Assembly (NCBI GenBank): GCA_902363135.1
Contig: CABIZF010000001.1
Span: forward strand, 496,001 to 560,000
Direction: 5' to 3'
Source: Lachnospiraceae bacterium
GTDB lineage: Bacteria > Bacillota > Clostridia > Lachnospirales > Lachnospiraceae
Length of the DNA stretch: 64,000 bases
This document shows, one piece after another, positions 45,764 through 55,393 of the stretch (position 1 is the stretch's first letter; every line of letters starts with the position of its first letter). The notes under the pieces were generated by a model, which was not told where the DNA came from, made no database searches, and saw only the letters and a list, made by a program, of their open reading frames with translations. Made by a program: the position numbers and the translations under genes.

Positions 45764-46315
45764 ATGAACTGTAATGAGGCGCGCAGAATGATTACTGCTT
45801 ATGTAAAAAAAGAGCTTTCAGAAAAAGAACTCGAAGCATTTTTACATCATATCGCGCACTGCAGCGACTGCATGGATGAGCTGGATACGTACTATACGGT
45901 GTATCAGGCGTTGGATCTTTTGGATTCTGGCGATCACCATGACTACGATTTCCGGCGTATGCTCTCAGATGATATCCGCGCGTCATGGCGGAGACTCCGG
46001 CGCCGGAGGGTGCTCGGAGCGGTTGGGGGGATTTTACTTGTCCTGACAGAGTGTTTGTTGATTGGAAGCGCTTATACCGGATACGAGCTTAAACAGGGGC
46101 AGACAGAGTATACGACGATCCAGCGCGCACTGCTCCGAATGCGGTCACAGGGGATTTTTTCAGAAGATCAGGAGCTGCCTGCTGATACGCAGATCCGGGT
46201 GGAACGTCATCAGGAGGCAGTCTTTGAGATGCCGGATACAGAACCGGATGGCCAGCAGATCAGTGCAGGACCGGAGCCGCTTTTGCAGGCGGGGCCGGAG
46301 AAAACAGGGGAGTAG
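45764..46315 (+). CDS. Anti-sigma factor-like zinc-finger membrane protein
   Basis: A 183-residue protein. The N-terminal zinc-finger motif HHIAHCSDC (H-x3-C-x2-C) is typical of anti-sigma factors of the zf-HC2 type. One membrane helix (about residues 86-106, LGAVGGILLVLTECLLIGSAY) and a polar outer tail follow. No sigma factor gene is next to it, so its partner, if any, lies elsewhere. The ATG at 45764 has better spacing from GAGAGGAAGGA than the ATG at 45758. polA follows 94 bases later without a clear promoter. Confidence 0.8.
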   Translation: MNCNEARRMITAYVKKELSEKELEAFLHHIAHCSDCMDELDTYYTVYQALDLLDSGDHHDYDFRRMLSDDIRASWRRLRRRRVLGAVGGILLVLTECLLIGSAYTGYELKQGQTEYTTIQRALLRMRSQGIFSEDQELPADTQIRVERHQEAVFEMPDTEPDGQQISAGPEPLLQAGPEKTGE

Positions 46316-46409
46316 CGCGAAAGAGATGAACGGCAGGGCAGGACTGTGAATACCTGTTTGCGCAGAATGACACAAGCAGGAAATGAAGTAGTAGAAAGGA
46401 TCCGATATT

Positions 46410-49052
46410 ATGCCAGAAAAGATCGTTTTGATAGATGGACACAGCATTTTAAATCGTGCATTTTACGGGCTTCCGATGCTGACCAACAGCGAGGGAAAGC
46501 ATACCAATGCAGTGTATGGCTTCCTTAATATTATGTTTAAGGTACTCGAGGAGGAACAGGCGGATTACGTAGCGGTTGCTTTTGACCTGCATGCGCCGAC
46601 ATTCCGGCATAAAATGTACGAGGCATACAAGGGAACGCGTAAGCCGATGCCGGAGGAGTTGCGCGAACAGGTGCCGCTGATGAAGGAAATGCTCGGGGCG
46701 ATGCACATTCCGGTCATGTCTTTGGAGGGATATGAAGCAGACGACATTTTAGGTACGGTCTCCCGCCAGATGGAGCGGGCGGGTCTTTCGGTATCGATTG
46801 TATCAGGGGACCGGGATCTGCTGCAGCTGGCTACCGGAAAAATCCAGATCCGGATTCCGAAGACAAAGGCAACAGGGACAGAAATCGAGGACTATTATGC
46901 CGACCAGGTAAAGGAAAAATATCAGGTGACACCGACCCAGTTCATCGATCTGAAGGCATTAATGGGCGATACAAGCGACAACATCCCGGGTGTGCCGGGC
47001 ATCGGAGAGAAGACGGCGACAAAGATCATCGTGCAGTATGGTTCAATCGAGGAGGCATATGCTCATGTAGATGCGATCATGCCAGCCCGTGCGCGGGAGT
47101 CTCTGCGGAATCATTATGATCTGGCACAGATGAGCAAGACGTTGGCGACCATTGATTTGCAGGTACCGTATACTCTGGATGAGACGGCTGCACGGATTGA
47201 GAATTTATATACACCGGAGGCGCTGGAGCTGTGTCGCCGTCTGGAATTTAAAAATCTGCTCGGACGGTTCTCTTCCGTACAGGAAGATACGAAAAAGAGC
47301 GAGGAGACATATGAATGGGTCAGCGATCTTTCGCGGGCAGAAGAGATACTAGCCGGACTGGCGGGCAGGCGAGCGGCGTTTCAGCTGATTTTTGGTGAGG
47401 ACGGCAGTCTCCTCGGAGCAGCGGTCAGCGAGAAAAAGCAGGAGGCAGTTTTTCTCGCCTGTGAGGGCTTTCTGACGGAGACATATTTAACGATGAAGCT
47501 TGCTGAGACAATCCATAGTATGGAGCAGGCTGTTACAATTGATCTGAAGCCCCAGCTGATGCGACTGCCGCTTTCCATGCAGGATGCCGCTTTGTTTGAT
47601 GCGGCAATCGCGGCTTATCTGCTGAATCCATTAAAGGGAAGCTATGAGGCGGAGGATCTGGCGCGAGACTATCTGGACTGGATGGTGCCGTCGAAATCAG
47701 AGCTGCTTGGGAAGATGCCGCTGCATCAGGCTGCTGTGGAGCAGCGGGAGGATTTTTTGCGGTATGTCTGCCGGATGGCGGCTATTGCATATCAGGTACT
47801 CCCGGTGCTGGAGGAACGGCTGTACGCAGAAGATATGATGAAGCTCTTTACTGAAGTGGAGATGCCGCTCGTTTTTACCCTGCGTCATATGGAGGATGCC
47901 GGGATCGGTGTGGAGCGGGAGGCGCTCGCATCTTATGGCAGTCAGCTGTCTGGCCGGATCGGGGAGCTGGAGCAGCAGATCTGTGAAGAGGCCGGAGAGA
48001 TATTTAATATCAATTCTCCGAAACAGCTTGGTGTCATTTTATTTGAGAAGCTGCAGCTGCCGCACGGCAAAAAGACAAAGACCGGCTATTCGACGGCAGC
48101 GGATGTACTGGAGAAGCTGGCGGTCGATTATCCGATCGTGGCTCACATTCTGGAGTACCGGCAGCTGACAAAGCTGAAATCGACCTACGCGGATGGGCTG
48201 GCGAATTATATTGCGGAGGATGGAAGGATTCATGGAAAATTCCATCAGACGATCACGGCGACGGGGCGTTTAAGCAGCACTGAGCCGAACCTGCAGAATA
48301 TTCCGATCCGGATGGAGCTTGGCCGTCTGATACGGAAGGTTTTTGTGCCAAGGCAGGGTTTTGTCTTTTTGGATGCGGATTATTCGCAGATTGAGCTGCG
48401 CGTTCTGGCTCATTTATCCGGAGACGAGATGCTCATTCAGGCATATCAGGATGCACAGGATATTCACACAATCACAGCCTCGCAGGTCTTTCATGTAAAG
48501 CCGGAGGAGGTGACACCGCTGCTTCGTCGGAACGCAAAGGCAGTCAATTTTGGTATTGTATATGGAATCAGTTCGTTTGGACTCAGCCAGGATCTGAGTA
48601 TCACGCGCAAGGAGGCGCAAGAGTATATCGAGCAGTACTTTAAGACCTATCCGGGTATCAAACGATTTTTGGATCAGGCCGTGGCGGATGCGAAGGAGAA
48701 GGGCTATGTCACGACGATGTTCGGACGGAGACGTCCGGTGCCGGAGTTGAAGTCTTCGAATTTCATGCAGCGATCATTCGGGGAGCGCGTGGCGATGAAT
48801 GCGCCGATTCAGGGTACTGCAGCTGATATTATCAAGATTGCGATGATTCGTGTGGATGAGGCGTTGCGGGCAGCGGGAATGAAGTCCCGCCTGATTTTAC
48901 AGGTACACGATGAGCTTCTAATTGAGACCGCAAAGGAAGAGCTGCCAAGAGTCGAGAAGCTGCTTCGCGATGAGATGATGCATGCTGCCGATCTGCGGGT
49001 AAAGCTGGAAGTGGATGTGCACTCCGGCAAAGACTGGTATGAGGCGAAATAG
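46410..49052 (+). CDS. polA: DNA polymerase I
   Basis: An 880-residue polymerase for gap filling, Okazaki fragment processing and repair. The N-terminal 5'-3' exonuclease domain (about 1-290) is complete (VAFDLHAPTFRHKMY, VSGDRDLLQL, MGDTSDNIPGVPGIGEKTA). The middle domain lacks the D-x-E proofreading motif, as in many Firmicutes, so 3'-5' exonuclease activity is probably absent. The polymerase domain has motif A DADYSQIELR, motif B RRNAKAVNFGIVYG and motif C VHDELLIE. It starts an operon with coaE and walJ. Confidence 0.97.
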   Translation: MPEKIVLIDGHSILNRAFYGLPMLTNSEGKHTNAVYGFLNIMFKVLEEEQADYVAVAFDLHAPTFRHKMYEAYKGTRKPMPEELREQVPLMKEMLGAMHIPVMSLEGYEADDILGTVSRQMERAGLSVSIVSGDRDLLQLATGKIQIRIPKTKATGTEIEDYYADQVKEKYQVTPTQFIDLKALMGDTSDNIPGVPGIGEKTATKIIVQYGSIEEAYAHVDAIMPARARESLRNHYDLAQMSKTLATIDLQVPYTLDETAARIENLYTPEALELCRRLEFKNLLGRFSSVQEDTKKSEETYEWVSDLSRAEEILAGLAGRRAAFQLIFGEDGSLLGAAVSEKKQEAVFLACEGFLTETYLTMKLAETIHSMEQAVTIDLKPQLMRLPLSMQDAALFDAAIAAYLLNPLKGSYEAEDLARDYLDWMVPSKSELLGKMPLHQAAVEQREDFLRYVCRMAAIAYQVLPVLEERLYAEDMMKLFTEVEMPLVFTLRHMEDAGIGVEREALASYGSQLSGRIGELEQQICEEAGEIFNINSPKQLGVILFEKLQLPHGKKTKTGYSTAADVLEKLAVDYPIVAHILEYRQLTKLKSTYADGLANYIAEDGRIHGKFHQTITATGRLSSTEPNLQNIPIRMELGRLIRKVFVPRQGFVFLDADYSQIELRVLAHLSGDEMLIQAYQDAQDIHTITASQVFHVKPEEVTPLLRRNAKAVNFGIVYGISSFGLSQDLSITRKEAQEYIEQYFKTYPGIKRFLDQAVADAKEKGYVTTMFGRRRPVPELKSSNFMQRSFGERVAMNAPIQGTAADIIKIAMIRVDEALRAAGMKSRLILQVHDELLIETAKEELPRVEKLLRDEMMHAADLRVKLEVDVHSGKDWYEAK

Positions 49053-49073
49053 CCACATGCAGAGGAGGGAAGA

Positions 49074-49679
49074 ATGAAAGTACTAGGAATTACCGGCGGA
49101 GTCGGGGCCGGAAAAAGCACGGTACTGATGTACTTGAAAGAGCATTATGGCGCACGTGTCATTCAGGCTGATCAGGTTGGACATCTGCTGCAACAGCCGC
49201 ATGAGAGCTGCTATCGCAGGATCGTCGAACTGTTCGGAACGACGGTTTTAAATGCCGATGGGACGATCAGCCGTCCGAAGCTTGGCGCGATCGTTTATAC
49301 AGATCCGCAGAAAATGGCGCGGTTGAATGCAATTATGCATCCATCTATCCGACGATGGATCAAGTCGGAGGTCGAGGCAGAACAAAAACGGGGGTGTGTG
49401 CCATTCGTGACCGTCGAAGCGGCACTTCTCCTGGAAGATCACTATGATGAGATTTGCGATGAGATCTGGTATGTCCATACAGATGATGCTGTGCGGATCA
49501 AACGGTTGCAGGAAAGCCGCGGCTATTCGGAGGAAATGTGCCGCAGGATCATGGCAAATCAGAAAAATGAATGCGATTTCCGGGCTGCCTGTCAATTGGT
49601 GATTGACAACAGCAGTGATATTGTGCAAAATACATATGAACAAATGGACAAAGGACTGAGAGAACATGGATTTTTGTAG
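49074..49679 (+). CDS. coaE: Dephospho-CoA kinase
   Basis: A 201-residue kinase that phosphorylates the 3' position of dephospho-CoA, the last step of coenzyme A synthesis. The P-loop is GITGGVGAGKST. The substrate region VIQADQVGHLL and the lid region RIKRLQESRGYSEE follow. polA-coaE adjacency is common in Firmicutes. It overlaps walJ by 14 bases. Confidence 0.95.
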   Translation: MKVLGITGGVGAGKSTVLMYLKEHYGARVIQADQVGHLLQQPHESCYRRIVELFGTTVLNADGTISRPKLGAIVYTDPQKMARLNAIMHPSIRRWIKSEVEAEQKRGCVPFVTVEAALLLEDHYDEICDEIWYVHTDDAVRIKRLQESRGYSEEMCRRIMANQKNECDFRAACQLVIDNSSDIVQNTYEQMDKGLREHGFL

Positions 49680-50463
49680 TATTGCCAGCGGAAGCAGCGG
49701 GAACTGCATTTTTGTGGGAACAGATCATACCAATGTGCTGATTGACGCAGGCATCAGCGGGAAGCGTGTGACGGAAGGCTTGCATGCGATCGACCGCGAT
49801 CCGAAGGAGCTCGATGCGATTCTGATTACCCATGAGCATTCGGATCATATAAAAGGACTTGGCGTACTGGCCAGAAAGTATGGGATACCGGTGTATTCGA
49901 CACAGGGAACGATACAAACGATGCTGGAGCAGAATATGCTTGGCAAGGTGGACAGTTCCCTGTTTCACACCGTTGCGCCGGATATTCGGTTTGAGATCGG
50001 GGAGCTTGCAGTGCTTCCGTTTCGGGTTTCTCACGATGCGGCAGAGCCGGTGGCATATCGGTTCAGCTGTGGTGAAAAGTCTGTAGCGGTGGCAACAGAC
50101 CTTGGGTATTATGATGATTATATTGTCGATCACCTCAGGGGGCTGGACGCTGTACTGATTGAGTCGAACCATGATATCAATATGCTGCAGGTCGGCTCGT
50201 ACCCCTACTATCTGAAGCAGCGTATTCTGGGACGAAAGGGACATCTTTCGAACGACAATGCCGGGCGTCTGCTCGGTGAGATATTAAACGACCGGATGAA
50301 GGCAGTTATGCTCGGACATCTGAGCCGGGAGAACAATTATGAGGCACTTGCGATGGCGACGGTCTGCACAGAGATCACGGATGGAGATAATCCATACAAG
50401 GCGACGGATTTTCCGATTCAGATCGCAAAGCGGGACGAGCCGTCGGAGTTGATAGCCGTGTGA
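49666..50463 (+). CDS. walJ: MBL-fold metallohydrolase (WalJ/YycJ-like)
   Basis: A 265-residue metallo-beta-lactamase-fold protein with the metal motif THEHSDHIKGL and further ligand positions in VSHDAAEPV, VATDLGYY and GHLSREN. The N-terminus FCSIASGSSGNC is the YycJ/WalJ hallmark. The family is linked to cell-wall and DNA-exonuclease functions; the physiological role here is not shown. The start overlaps coaE. Confidence 0.9.
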   Translation: MDFCSIASGSSGNCIFVGTDHTNVLIDAGISGKRVTEGLHAIDRDPKELDAILITHEHSDHIKGLGVLARKYGIPVYSTQGTIQTMLEQNMLGKVDSSLFHTVAPDIRFEIGELAVLPFRVSHDAAEPVAYRFSCGEKSVAVATDLGYYDDYIVDHLRGLDAVLIESNHDINMLQVGSYPYYLKQRILGRKGHLSNDNAGRLLGEILNDRMKAVMLGHLSRENNYEALAMATVCTEITDGDNPYKATDFPIQIAKRDEPSELIAV

Positions 50464-50526
50464 TACACGGACAAAAGAAGAGCGGGACATCCCGCGGACC
50501 CCGAGACAGGGAGAAAAGGAGACAGC

Positions 50527-50799
50527 ATGAAGAAAACAATTATTACTGTAGTAGGAAAGGATACCGTGGGAATTATCGCGAGGGTATGTACATATCTGGC
50601 AGAGAACAATGTCAATATTCTGGATATTTCTCAGACGATTGTACAGGGATATTTTAATATGATGATGGTGACCGATGCGACGAAATGTGAAAAGTCCGCA
50701 GCTCAGATTGCAGATGAGCTTGAAGCAGTCGGAAAAGAGATCGGAGTTTCCATTCTCTGTCAGCATGAAGACATTTTCAACATGATGCATCGGATCTGA
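50527..50799 (+). CDS. ACT domain protein (UPF0237)
   Basis: A 90-residue single ACT domain, starting IITVVGKDTVGIIARVCTYLAENNVNILDISQ. Such small proteins resemble the regulatory domain of the glycine cleavage repressor and probably bind an amino acid. It lies 9 bases upstream of the PFL family gene; this pair is conserved in Firmicutes and suggests joint function. A good ribosome site (AAGGAG) precedes it. Confidence 0.93.
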   Translation: MKKTIITVVGKDTVGIIARVCTYLAENNVNILDISQTIVQGYFNMMMVTDATKCEKSAAQIADELEAVGKEIGVSILCQHEDIFNMMHRI

Positions 50800-50808
50800 G
50801 GTGAGGGC

Positions 50809-52173
50809 ATGATTAATATATTCGAAGTAAAAGAGACGAACAACATGATTACGCAGGAGAATCTGGATGTGCGAACGATCACACTCGGCATCAGCCTGCT
50901 TGACTGCATCACGGATGATCTGGAAAAGCTCAATGAAAATATTTACAGGAAGATCACGACAGTGGCGAAGGATCTGGTATCAACCGGCGAGGATATTGAG
51001 CGTGAGTTCGGAATTCCGATTGTAAATAAGCGGATTTCCGTCACGCCGATCGCACTCGTTGGCGGAAGTGCCTGCAAATGCCCGGAGGACTTTGTGACGA
51101 TCGCAAAGACGCTGGATCGTGCAGCAAAGAAGGTCGGCGTTAATTTCCTTGGCGGCTATTCTGCGCTTGTATCAAAGGGAATGACAAAGGCGGATGAGTA
51201 TCTGATCCGTTCGATCCCGGAAGCACTTGCAACGACGGATTTTGTCTGCAGCTCCGTTAATGTCGGTTCGACGAAATGCGGCATCGATATGGATGCAGTT
51301 CGTCTGCTTGGGGATGTGATACTGCAGGCGGCAGAGCTGACGAAGGAAAATGATTCACTTGGCTGTGCAAAGCTTGTTGTATTCTGCAATGCGCCGGATG
51401 ATAACCCGTTTATGGCAGGTGCGTTCCACGGTGTCACAGAGACAGATGCGATTATTAATGTCGGCGTCAGCGGGCCGGGCGTTGTAAAACATGCCCTGGA
51501 ATCCGTGCGTGGCAGCAGCTTTGAAGTGCTCTGTGAGACAATTAAAAAGACTGCATTCAAAGTCACCCGTGTCGGACAGCTGGTTGCACAGGAAGCATCC
51601 AAACGCCTTGGCGTACCGTTCGGTATTGTGGATCTTTCTCTTGCACCGACGCCGGCGATCGGAGATAGTGTGGCAGATATTCTCTGTGAAATCGGCCTGG
51701 AATATGCCGGAGCACCGGGAACAACTGCAGCGCTGGCACTTCTGAATGATCAGGTAAAGAAGGGCGGTGTCATGGCTTCTTCTTATGTCGGCGGATTAAG
51801 CGGCGCGTTTATTCCGGTCAGTGAGGACCAGGGCATGATCGACGCGGTAAAAGCCGGCGCCCTGACGATCGAGAAGCTCGAAGCGATGACCTGTGTCTGC
51901 TCCGTAGGCTTGGATATGATCGCAATCCCGGGCGATACGAAGGCGACGACGATTTCCGGTATCATTGCAGATGAGATGGCGATCGGTATGGTGAACCAGA
52001 AGACGACGGCAGTTCGTATCATTCCGGTCATTGGCAAGAAGGTTGGCGAGACAGTAGAGTTCGGCGGACTGCTTGGCTATGCACCGATCATGCCGGTGAA
52101 TTCCTTCTCCTGTGATGCGTTCGTAAATCGTAAAGGACGCATTCCGGCTCCGATCCACAGCTTTAAGAACTAA
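50809..52173 (+). CDS. PFL family protein (UPF0210/DUF711)
   Basis: A 454-residue protein of the UPF0210 family, structurally related to pyruvate formate-lyase-like barrels. Conserved segments include the start [49 protein letters not shown] and [15 protein letters not shown]. No radical glycine motif is seen. Function is unknown; the ACT-domain partner suggests amino-acid related regulation. Confidence 0.93.
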   Translation: MINIFEVKETNNMITQENLDVRTITLGISLLDCITDDLEKLNENIYRKITTVAKDLVSTGEDIEREFGIPIVNKRISVTPIALVGGSACKCPEDFVTIAKTLDRAAKKVGVNFLGGYSALVSKGMTKADEYLIRSIPEALATTDFVCSSVNVGSTKCGIDMDAVRLLGDVILQAAELTKENDSLGCAKLVVFCNAPDDNPFMAGAFHGVTETDAIINVGVSGPGVVKHALESVRGSSFEVLCETIKKTAFKVTRVGQLVAQEASKRLGVPFGIVDLSLAPTPAIGDSVADILCEIGLEYAGAPGTTAALALLNDQVKKGGVMASSYVGGLSGAFIPVSEDQGMIDAVKAGALTIEKLEAMTCVCSVGLDMIAIPGDTKATTISGIIADEMAIGMVNQKTTAVRIIPVIGKKVGETVEFGGLLGYAPIMPVNSFSCDAFVNRKGRIPAPIHSFKN

Positions 52174-52271
52174 ATATTACGCTTTGCAAAATGAAACTGC
52201 CTTATACAGCTTCGAAAGCACGAACTTTATGAAAAAATTATGAAAGTATTATTAAGAGTCGGTGAAAAGCA

Positions 52272-52300
52272 TTGACCATCAAATTGAAATTTGTTATTAT
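52272..52300 (+). promoter_or_regulatory. Promoter of the NlpC/P60 gene
   Basis: TTGACC at 52272-52277, 17-bp spacer, TATTAT at 52295-52300. Transcripts would include the structured element at 52335-52407 in their leader. No terminator is evident for the PFL gene in 52174-52271. Confidence 0.7.
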
Positions 52301-52334
52301 TTGTTAGCATATATGCAATACTTTTGTAAGAAAT

Positions 52335-52407
52335 ATGATGCAAGGGTCGAAAGGTCATGCGTCTCATGCTTGCATGAAAAAGCATGACTTATTGCCCCCA
52401 ACATCAT
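52335..52407 (+). repeat. Structured leader element related to 4213-4288
   Basis: ATGATG (52335-52340) is complementary to CATCAT (52402-52407). Inside, AGGTCATGC (52352-52360) pairs with GCATGACTT (52382-52390), and TCATGC-TT-GCATGA (52364-52377) forms the apical hairpin. The element at 4213-4288 has the same AAGGGTC, AGGTC and TCATGCTTGCATGA parts. Its middle stem has a different but still largely complementary sequence, which is the pattern of covariation. Confidence 0.7.
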
Positions 52408-52429
52408 AAATATGAAGGAGGCAAAGTTC

Positions 52430-53806
52430 ATGAAGAAAGGGCTGTCAAAAGCGGTTTCGTTTTGCATGATGATCGGATTGCTGGCACAGAGTCTGTACAT
52501 TCCGGCGATGGCAGAGGAAGCTGCGACGGAGATAGCGGCTGAATCGGATACAGATACCTCTCTGGTTGGAACACTGGCATTTGCGCAGTGTGAAGAATAC
52601 ATCAATATCCGGGAGTCAGCAAGCACAGACAGCGCCGTTACGGCAAAGATTTACAACAATGGCTCTGCAACCATTGAGGAGCAGGACGGTGATTGGTATA
52701 AGATCCGTTCCGGTAATGCGGAAGGGTATGTAAAGGCAGAATATTTTGTGACAGGGGAGGCTGCGGACGCAGTTGCACAGAAAGCTGCCTATAATGTAGC
52801 GATGGTACATCCGACGGATCTGAATATCCGTTCCGACGCAAATGAGGACAGCGAGGTACTCGCTACCGCACATGAAAAAGACGAGCTTGAGGTTGTCGCA
52901 TGGGATGGGGACTGGATGAAGGTCGCATTAGGTGGAGATGTTTACGGATATGTCAATGCTTATTATGTAGATTATAAGACCTATTATCCGACCGCGGAGA
53001 CGATCGAGGAGGAGCAGGCCAGACTGAGTGCAGAGCAGGAGGCAGCGGAGGCGGCCGATTACGAGGTATCCGATGATACGGCAGAAACATTGCCGGAGGA
53101 GACTTATGAGGAGCCGACGGTAGATGATTCTTCCGATACAGAGGAAGCATCTTATCCGGATGATTCGGATGAAACGACGTGGACCGAAGCACCTGCAACG
53201 GATGAGACTGTATGGACAGAAGCACCGGCGGAGACGGAGGCACCGGAAACAGAAGCGCCATATACGGAAGCACCGGAGACGGAGGCACCGTACACGGAGG
53301 CACCGGAAACAGAAGCGCCATATACGGAAGCACCGGAAACAGAAGCACCATATACGGAAGCACCGGAGACCGAGGCACCGTACACGGAGGCGCCGGAAAC
53401 AGAAGCGCCGTACACGGAAGCACCGGAGACCGAGGCGCCTTCGACATCTGGCGTTGGTCAGCAGATCGCGGATTTTGCCGTGCAGTATGTCGGTAACCCA
53501 TATGTATGGGGCGGGACAAGTCTTACAGAAGGGGCAGACTGTTCCGGATTTGTACAGACCGTATTTGCAAATTTCGGGCTGTATCTGTCCAGAACTGCAG
53601 AGTCCCAGTCTTACGGCGGCACATCAATTAGCCTAGACAATCTGCAGCCGGGTGATTTGCTGTTCTATAATTCGACCGGAAGCATCGACCATGTAGCGAT
53701 CTACATTGGCGGCGGACAGATTGTACATGCAGCAAATTCCCGCAGCGGAATTATCATTTCCAATGCGTATTATCAGACACCGGTTTGTGCAAGAAGATAT
53801 TGCTGA
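52430..53806 (+). CDS. Secreted NlpC/P60 peptidoglycan hydrolase with two SH3b domains and a 10-residue repeat linker
   Basis: A 458-residue secreted protein with a signal peptide (cleavage after PAMA). Two SH3b domains (about residues 50-110 and 123-183, EYINIRESAST and TDLNIRSDANED) come before an acidic linker. Six APETEAPYTE repeats and a part of a seventh follow. The C-terminal NlpC/P60 domain has catalytic Cys371 (ADCSGF) and His421 (DHVAIYIGGG). It should cut peptide cross-links in the wall, probably gamma-D-Glu bonds. The start at 52430 follows GAAGGAGG; an ATG at 52412 lies inside the ribosome site region and is rejected. Its leader carries the structured element at 52335-52407. Confidence 0.94.
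   Translation: MKKGLSKAVSFCMMIGLLAQSLYIPAMAEEAATEIAAESDTDTSLVGTLAFAQCEEYINIRESASTDSAVTAKIYNNGSATIEEQDGDWYKIRSGNAEGYVKAEYFVTGEAADAVAQKAAYNVAMVHPTDLNIRSDANEDSEVLATAHEKDELEVVAWDGDWMKVALGGDVYGYVNAYYVDYKTYYPTAETIEEEQARLSAEQEAAEAADYEVSDDTAETLPEETYEEPTVDDSSDTEEASYPDDSDETTWTEAPATDETVWTEAPAETEAPETEAPYTEAPETEAPYTEAPETEAPYTEAPETEAPYTEAPETEAPYTEAPETEAPYTEAPETEAPSTSGVGQQIADFAVQYVGNPYVWGGTSLTEGADCSGFVQTVFANFGLYLSRTAESQSYGGTSISLDNLQPGDLLFYNSTGSIDHVAIYIGGGQIVHAANSRSGIIISNAYYQTPVCARRYC
53240..53419 (+). repeat. Six tandem 30-bp coding repeats
   Basis: Six in-frame units encode APETEAPYTE, followed by a partial seventh ending in APS. Third-position differences among units (gcg/gca, tat/tac, gaa/gag) show that it is not a very recent expansion. 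It forms the linker of the NlpC/P60 protein. Confidence 0.95.
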
Positions 53807-53885
53807 TAAGCAAACTCTGGATATGCATACGGATAAGGCAGAAAGCTGACAGGAAGCACAAGGATCATATAAGGTAAAAGGGAAA

Positions 53886-53930
53886 ATCCCTCTCAGAAAG
53901 CGTGATGTGAATTGCTTTTTGAGGGGGATT
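53886..53930 (+). terminator. Probable terminator after the NlpC/P60 gene
   Basis: AATCCCTCTCA pairs with TGAGGGGGATT (one G-U), with AAAGC/GCTTT continuing the stem. The T-tract is poor. Confidence 0.6.
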
Positions 53931-54003
53931 TATTGATAACCTCAGAAATTTTGATTCTGGTAGCGTGATGGGGCTCTGAAATGGATGGAGAATATCTGCG
54001 CTG

Positions 54004-55299
54004 TCATTCTATGATTATGGGACTCTTCTTGAATTCCGGCACAAATTCCCGATTATATTTATAGGAAGAAACTCCTTCATACCGGTGGGAAGCCAGAAAA
54101 TCCATTCGTAGCATTTCCAGAGCGCAGGAGAGCCGATCCGGCTGTTTAGAATAAAAATTTTTCAGGATAGTTTCAGCATTGGAAGGCTTTGCAAGTAATG
54201 GAATGTTTGCGGAATGCCTGATGGCGTGCAGCAACGGACCGGCGTTTTTTTTGAATCCGAGCAACCGTGCGTAGAAGACAGTGCCGTTTACCCAAAAGCA
54301 GGACAGGGAGCTCTGCTGCAAATCCAGCGTTAGATGCAGCAATGCGCGGCGAATCCGAGCCTCCGTCAGCTGTCGTGTCTTTAAAAGTGCAGTGATTTCA
54401 GCAAAGGATTTCCCGATGCAGGAAAAGCGCAGCTTCCGGATTCGGTCTGAGAGCTCCGGGGAAATATCAAAATAGCCGGAAAAGTCGGAGATTGTGAGCA
54501 GCTTATCTATAAGTAACGGGAGAAAATCATCTGCGGTTACCGGTGCACGTGCAGCCTTCAGAAAGAGTGGATGGCAGGTTTCCGGTATGTAGGAAAGCAG
54601 TGATGTGAGGTTTCGCTGTTTTATCTGTATTTCTTCCGGTCCTTGTCCCTGTAACAATGCCTCCCGCAGTGCGGTCGCCGAGCAGAATGTATCGCTCAGG
54701 GCCTCATCGTGATACCCATTGCCCTGCCGGAGAATCGGAAGCGGTAAAATAGAAGAAGAGAGCTGCTGCAGCGCTTTGCAGTATTCGAGCGCAAGAATAT
54801 TGTTTGGCATGGAGAGCTGTCGCAGAAATTCATTATCCCTGTCTGCAAGCACTGCCGCAAGTGCCGTGGCGCGTGCCTGCGGAAATGTCTTTCCTGCCTT
54901 TTGCTCCCTGCGCAGCACGTCCTGATACACGGGCGGCTCAAGTACAAGGATGTCAGCCAGCTGTGAGAGAAGATTGCCGTCTGCCGTCTCGCTTCCGAAA
55001 CACACGGTATCGACGCATCCGAGTGCATCAAGCATCCCGATCGCACCGCGGGCAAAATATTCTGCGCTTCCGGTAGCGTAGCAGATAGGCAACTCCAGTA
55101 CGAGGTCTGCGCCGGCAAGCAGTGCCATCCGGGTGCGTGTATACTTGTCAAAGATCGCCGGGGTTCCGCGCTGCACAAAGTCCGGACTCATCACGACAAC
55201 GGTGTAGTCTGCATTTGCCATCCTTCGGGCTTTCTGGATATGGTATTTATGCCCGGTGTGAAGCGGGTTGTATTCTGCGATAATTCCGACGCTGCGCAT
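54004..55299 (-). CDS. tmcAL: tRNA(Met) cytidine acetate ligase TmcAL
   Basis: A 431-residue nucleotidyltransferase-like protein of the YlbM/TmcAL family. In Bacillus it uses acetate and ATP to acetylate the wobble cytidine of elongator tRNA-Met. The N-terminal motif GIIAEYNPLHTGHKYHI contains the HxGH ATP-binding signature. Further conserved segments are MSPDFVQRGTPAIFDKYTRTRMAL and ELPICYATGSAEYFA. The start at 55299 (MRSVGIIAEYN) lies about 10 bases after GGAGG. It needs acetate, which fits its position divergent from pta-ackA, though that link is my inference. Confidence 0.93.
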   Translation of the reverse strand: MRSVGIIAEYNPLHTGHKYHIQKARRMANADYTVVVMSPDFVQRGTPAIFDKYTRTRMALLAGADLVLELPICYATGSAEYFARGAIGMLDALGCVDTVCFGSETADGNLLSQLADILVLEPPVYQDVLRREQKAGKTFPQARATALAAVLADRDNEFLRQLSMPNNILALEYCKALQQLSSSILPLPILRQGNGYHDEALSDTFCSATALREALLQGQGPEEIQIKQRNLTSLLSYIPETCHPLFLKAARAPVTADDFLPLLIDKLLTISDFSGYFDISPELSDRIRKLRFSCIGKSFAEITALLKTRQLTEARIRRALLHLTLDLQQSSLSCFWVNGTVFYARLLGFKKNAGPLLHAIRHSANIPLLAKPSNAETILKNFYSKQPDRLSCALEMLRMDFLASHRYEGVSSYKYNREFVPEFKKSPIIIE

Positions 55300-55351
55300 G
55301 CGTATCGCTCCTCCTTTTTGTTTTCTTTTTGAAACAATAGCTGTAAACTCC

Positions 55352-55380
55352 ATTTTAACAGACAAAAAAGCCCTTCGCAA
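55352..55380 (-). promoter_or_regulatory. Promoter of tmcAL
   Basis: On the minus strand TTGCGA (55380-55375), 17-bp spacer, TAAAAT (55357-55352). Confidence 0.65.
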
Positions 55381-55393
55381 TGCAAATTTCATC

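Noticed and set aside
46410..49052. Loss of proofreading motifs in PolA as a novelty
   Set aside because: Lack of the D-x-E motif in the middle domain is common in Firmicutes DNA polymerase I.
53152..53415. Antisense open frame with perfect YGASVSGAS repeats
   Set aside because: It is only the reverse reading of the APETEAPYTE coding repeats of the NlpC/P60 gene.
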